Origin: Nitrospirota bacterium | GTDB lineage: Bacteria > Nitrospirota > Thermodesulfovibrionia > Thermodesulfovibrionales > JdFR-85 | Length of the DNA stretch: 7,422 bases | Assembly: GCA_015485235.1 (NCBI GenBank) | Contig: WFTX01000026.1 | Location: 1-7,422, forward strand | Direction: 5' to 3' | Part shown: positions 5,853-7,422 of the stretch, piece after piece | Layout: each line of letters opens with the position of its first letter | Numbering within the stretch: the stretch's first letter is position 1 | Position numbers and translations under genes: made by a program | Notes under the pieces: model-generated | Seen by the model: the letters and a program-made list of their open reading frames with translations, nothing else | The model's database searches: none | Told to the model about the DNA's origin: nothing

Positions 5853-7160
5853 CTATTCCTCACCAGCCTCGGAATCCTTATCCATTATTTTTCTTTTCGA
5901 GTATTCAGGATACAACACCTTAATACAGTCTGGACAGAAACCGTGGGAAAACTCCACATCTGCATGTTCTTTAAAATACTCCTCCAGTTGCGTCCAGTAA
6001 CCCTCATCCGTGCGAATCCTCTTGCAGGAAGCACAGATTGGCAAAAGCCCCCGTAACTGCTTCACCTTTTCCAGTGCCGCTTCCAGTTTTTCCTTTTCCT
6101 TGTGGAGTTCATCCGTGAGTGTCACAAGTCTGTCAAACTGGCGGGCATGACTGATCGCCAATCCGGCAATGTTCTGAATGAAACGGGCCAGTTCCATATA
6201 CTGGTCTTTGTATTCTGGAAAAGCCAGGCCTTGAGCATACACCACGCCGACTGTCTCCCCGTGATAGGCCAGCCTCACCATCAAGCTCCCACTGTCTTCA
6301 TCCCAGATGACAGACTTGTCTTCATGGAGGATCGCATTATTCATGACATCCCTTTCCCGAGGCAACAGATCCTCTTCAGGCCATGTGTAGCCTGGCTTAC
6401 CATCCCTGAACTCCATGAAACAGAGTCTCATGGGTGCACACAGCATGGACAGAAGACCAAGCAGCCGCCGGACCGTCTCCTTCTCGGAGAAGGAATCACC
6501 CAGTTGAAGCACGAAGTCCAGAATCATCGCATAGTCAGCTTTCAGGCGGCGTTCCTTCCTGGCCAGTCCGGTGATATTCTCAAACTGCAACCGGAAGACG
6601 ATCTCCGAGAAGAACAACCGCAAATAATCTGTTCCGATCTTCACATGCTCAGCCGGCAACCCTGCATACGCCGCGAATTCCTGCAAATGACGTTCTGAAC
6701 CGGGAACAGCTTCTGTGTCAAGCAAGACAACCTTGTTCACGGATCCGCGAAAGAACGGGACAGCGGCATCACGGTCAACCCCCCATGCCTTGATTGCTGC
6801 TTCCCAGTTGACAAGCCAGCCCGGTGTAACCAGATATGCCCCTGCATGCAGATAGTCATCAACCAGTTTGCGAGGAGCAACCATGTAAAAACAGTGCTCA
6901 AGGGAGTGAACAGTACAAGCCGGGAAATTCTCTGGTGGTGTATCGAGGTTCATCAAACAATATCCACCAAGTATGTGTAGTTCTGTAGGAGGAAAAATAT
7001 TTGACAGTCCGGACCTCAAATCATCCCATTCCAGCGGCGGTAGACCACACCTGCCGGGGAAAAACTGCACTTCCACTCCCGGCAATTCCAGGTGCTCCAG
7101 CACGGCACTGACTTCCGGCCTGAAGTGATCACACACTGCGAACAACAGCGGTTTTTCCAT
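5853..7160 (-). CDS. DUF1638-like / GAF / CxxC-CxxC protein next to a URO-D methyltransferase gene
   Basis: This 435-residue soluble protein has three parts. Residues 1 to about 190 resemble DUF1638, a family found near corrinoid methyltransferase genes: GGYCLMN (65-71), SLEHCFYMVAP (86-96), AYLVTPGWLVNW (108-119) and KVVLLDTE (143-150), with cysteines at 10, 38, 68, 82 and 90. After a linker helix, residues about 205-340 look like a GAF domain (LGLLSMLCAPMRLCFMEF, then GSLMVRLAYHGETVGVVYAQG). A coiled coil (about 340-370) leads to a C-terminal mini-domain with Cys376-x2-Cys379 and Cys409-x2-Cys412, joined by a GYW...EEYF...FSHGFCPDC pattern, probably a metal site. I chose the ATG at 7160, not the upstream ATG at 7199, because GAGGAG lies five nt before it and the longer form would overlap the upstream gene by 37 nt. 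There is no DNA-binding or kinase domain. A sensor or accessory of methyl transfer is inferred from context; DUF1638 is assigned from remembered family patterns. Confidence 0.75.
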   Translation of the reverse strand: MEKPLLFAVCDHFRPEVSAVLEHLELPGVEVQFFPGRCGLPPLEWDDLRSGLSNIFPPTELHILGGYCLMNLDTPPENFPACTVHSLEHCFYMVAPRKLVDDYLHAGAYLVTPGWLVNWEAAIKAWGVDRDAAVPFFRGSVNKVVLLDTEAVPGSERHLQEFAAYAGLPAEHVKIGTDYLRLFFSEIVFRLQFENITGLARKERRLKADYAMILDFVLQLGDSFSEKETVRRLLGLLSMLCAPMRLCFMEFRDGKPGYTWPEEDLLPRERDVMNNAILHEDKSVIWDEDSGSLMVRLAYHGETVGVVYAQGLAFPEYKDQYMELARFIQNIAGLAISHARQFDRLVTLTDELHKEKEKLEAALEKVKQLRGLLPICASCKRIRTDEGYWTQLEEYFKEHADVEFSHGFCPDCIKVLYPEYSKRKIMDKDSEAGEE

Positions 7161-7162
7161 TG

Positions 7163-7422
7163 CTACTCCTCGCCCGTGCATAAAGGATATCTCCCCCATC
7201 TGAAGACGGTTTCAGAAATGGTTTCAAGAACCGATTCAGGAACCTGGATCGGTATCTCACCGTGGTTGTCGGAAAGTATAAAGCCTCCTCCCGGCCCTGC
7301 CTTCAAGAGAGCGTCTCTGACAATGCTCGTGGTTTGCTCAGGGGTCCATCGACGCATTTCAATGCCGTTTAAGTTTCCAATGACAGTCAGCCTCCCCCTG
7401 CATGCCTCTTTGACCTCCAGCA
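7163..7422 (-). CDS. URO-D superfamily protein, corrinoid methyltransferase-like, C-terminal end (5' part outside window)
   Basis: The 85 visible residues continue the open frame to the right window edge (first full codon begins at 7420). They form the last strand-helix units of a uroporphyrinogen decarboxylase-fold barrel: GRLTVIGNLNGIEMRRW (residues 9-25), a helix of the form TPEQTTSIVRDAL, then GPGGGFILSDNHGEIP and a closing VFRWGRYPL. The GNL...GGGFIL...EIP...WGRYP pattern is that of the methylcobamide:CoM methyltransferase-like (MtaA/MtbA/CmuA) branch rather than haem-pathway HemE. Such proteins move methyl groups from corrinoid proteins to an acceptor. In MtaA-type enzymes a cysteine in a PGCxIP-like motif is a zinc ligand; here the equivalent stretch reads SDNHGEIP, with no cysteine. 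The stop lies 2 nt before the DUF1638-GAF start, so the two are almost certainly one transcript. Substrate cannot be told from this fragment. Confidence 0.8.
   Translation of the reverse strand, partial: LEVKEACRGRLTVIGNLNGIEMRRWTPEQTTSIVRDALLKAGPGGGFILSDNHGEIPIQVPESVLETISETVFRWGRYPLCTGEE
7166..7171 (-). promoter_or_regulatory. Strong ribosome binding site for the DUF1638-GAF gene
   Basis: GAGGAG on the minus strand ends five nt before the ATG at 7160 and lies within the last codons of the URO-D gene (Glu-Glu-stop). It settles the start choice and supports translational coupling of the two genes. Confidence 0.75.

Noticed and set aside
6102..6698. 198-codon plus-strand open frame inside the minus-strand gene
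   Set aside because: It is antisense to the DUF1638-GAF gene, shows no recognizable motif, and has odd composition rich in His, Gln and Pro. The minus frame has clear domains.
7161..7199. Longer N-terminus for the DUF1638-GAF protein from the ATG at 7199
   Set aside because: The 13 extra residues would overlap the URO-D gene by 37 nt, whereas the ATG at 7160 has GAGGAG at ideal spacing directly after the URO-D stop.

Overview
This is bacterial DNA, dense in genes, with roughly balanced GC judged by eye. It holds nine protein-coding genes, two of them cut by the window edges. I see no rRNA, tRNA, CRISPR array, insertion sequence or phage gene. Arginine is mostly AGG and isoleucine is often ATA or ATC. 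The order rsmB, PASTA protein, rpe, together with corrinoid-methyltransferase-type genes, suggests an anaerobe of the Desulfobacterota or Nitrospirota sort. That placement is an inference from composition and gene order, not a demonstrated assignment.

Positions 1-5811, plus strand, form a tightly packed housekeeping run: the 3' part of rsmB (rRNA m5C methyltransferase), a membrane-anchored PASTA protein, rpe (ribulose-phosphate epimerase), an eight-repeat TPR protein with a TTG start, pgsA (phosphatidylglycerophosphate synthase), a PDZ-radical SAM-DUF512 protein of unknown function, and aroE (shikimate dehydrogenase). Five of the six junctions are overlaps of 1 to 14 nt, which points to co-transcription and translational coupling. 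The one real gap (3097-3138), before pgsA, follows a promoter-like pair of hexamers whose -10 lies inside a perfect 16-bp palindrome. Two stem-loops lie between that site and the pgsA start, so pgsA and the genes after it may have their own regulated promoter.

Positions 5853-7422, minus strand, hold a different kind of cassette that converges on aroE. First comes the C-terminal end of a URO-D superfamily protein of the corrinoid methyltransferase type. Two nucleotides later, with a strong ribosome binding site, comes a three-part protein: an N-terminal DUF1638-like domain, a GAF-like domain, and a coiled coil ending in a CxxC...CxxC mini-domain. I read this pair as part of a methyl-transfer (methylotrophic or demethylation) module with an attached sensor or accessory protein. 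It is the least ordinary part of the window.

The convergent 41-bp gap between the two blocks has no convincing intrinsic terminator. There is no gene-free stretch longer than 300 bases.
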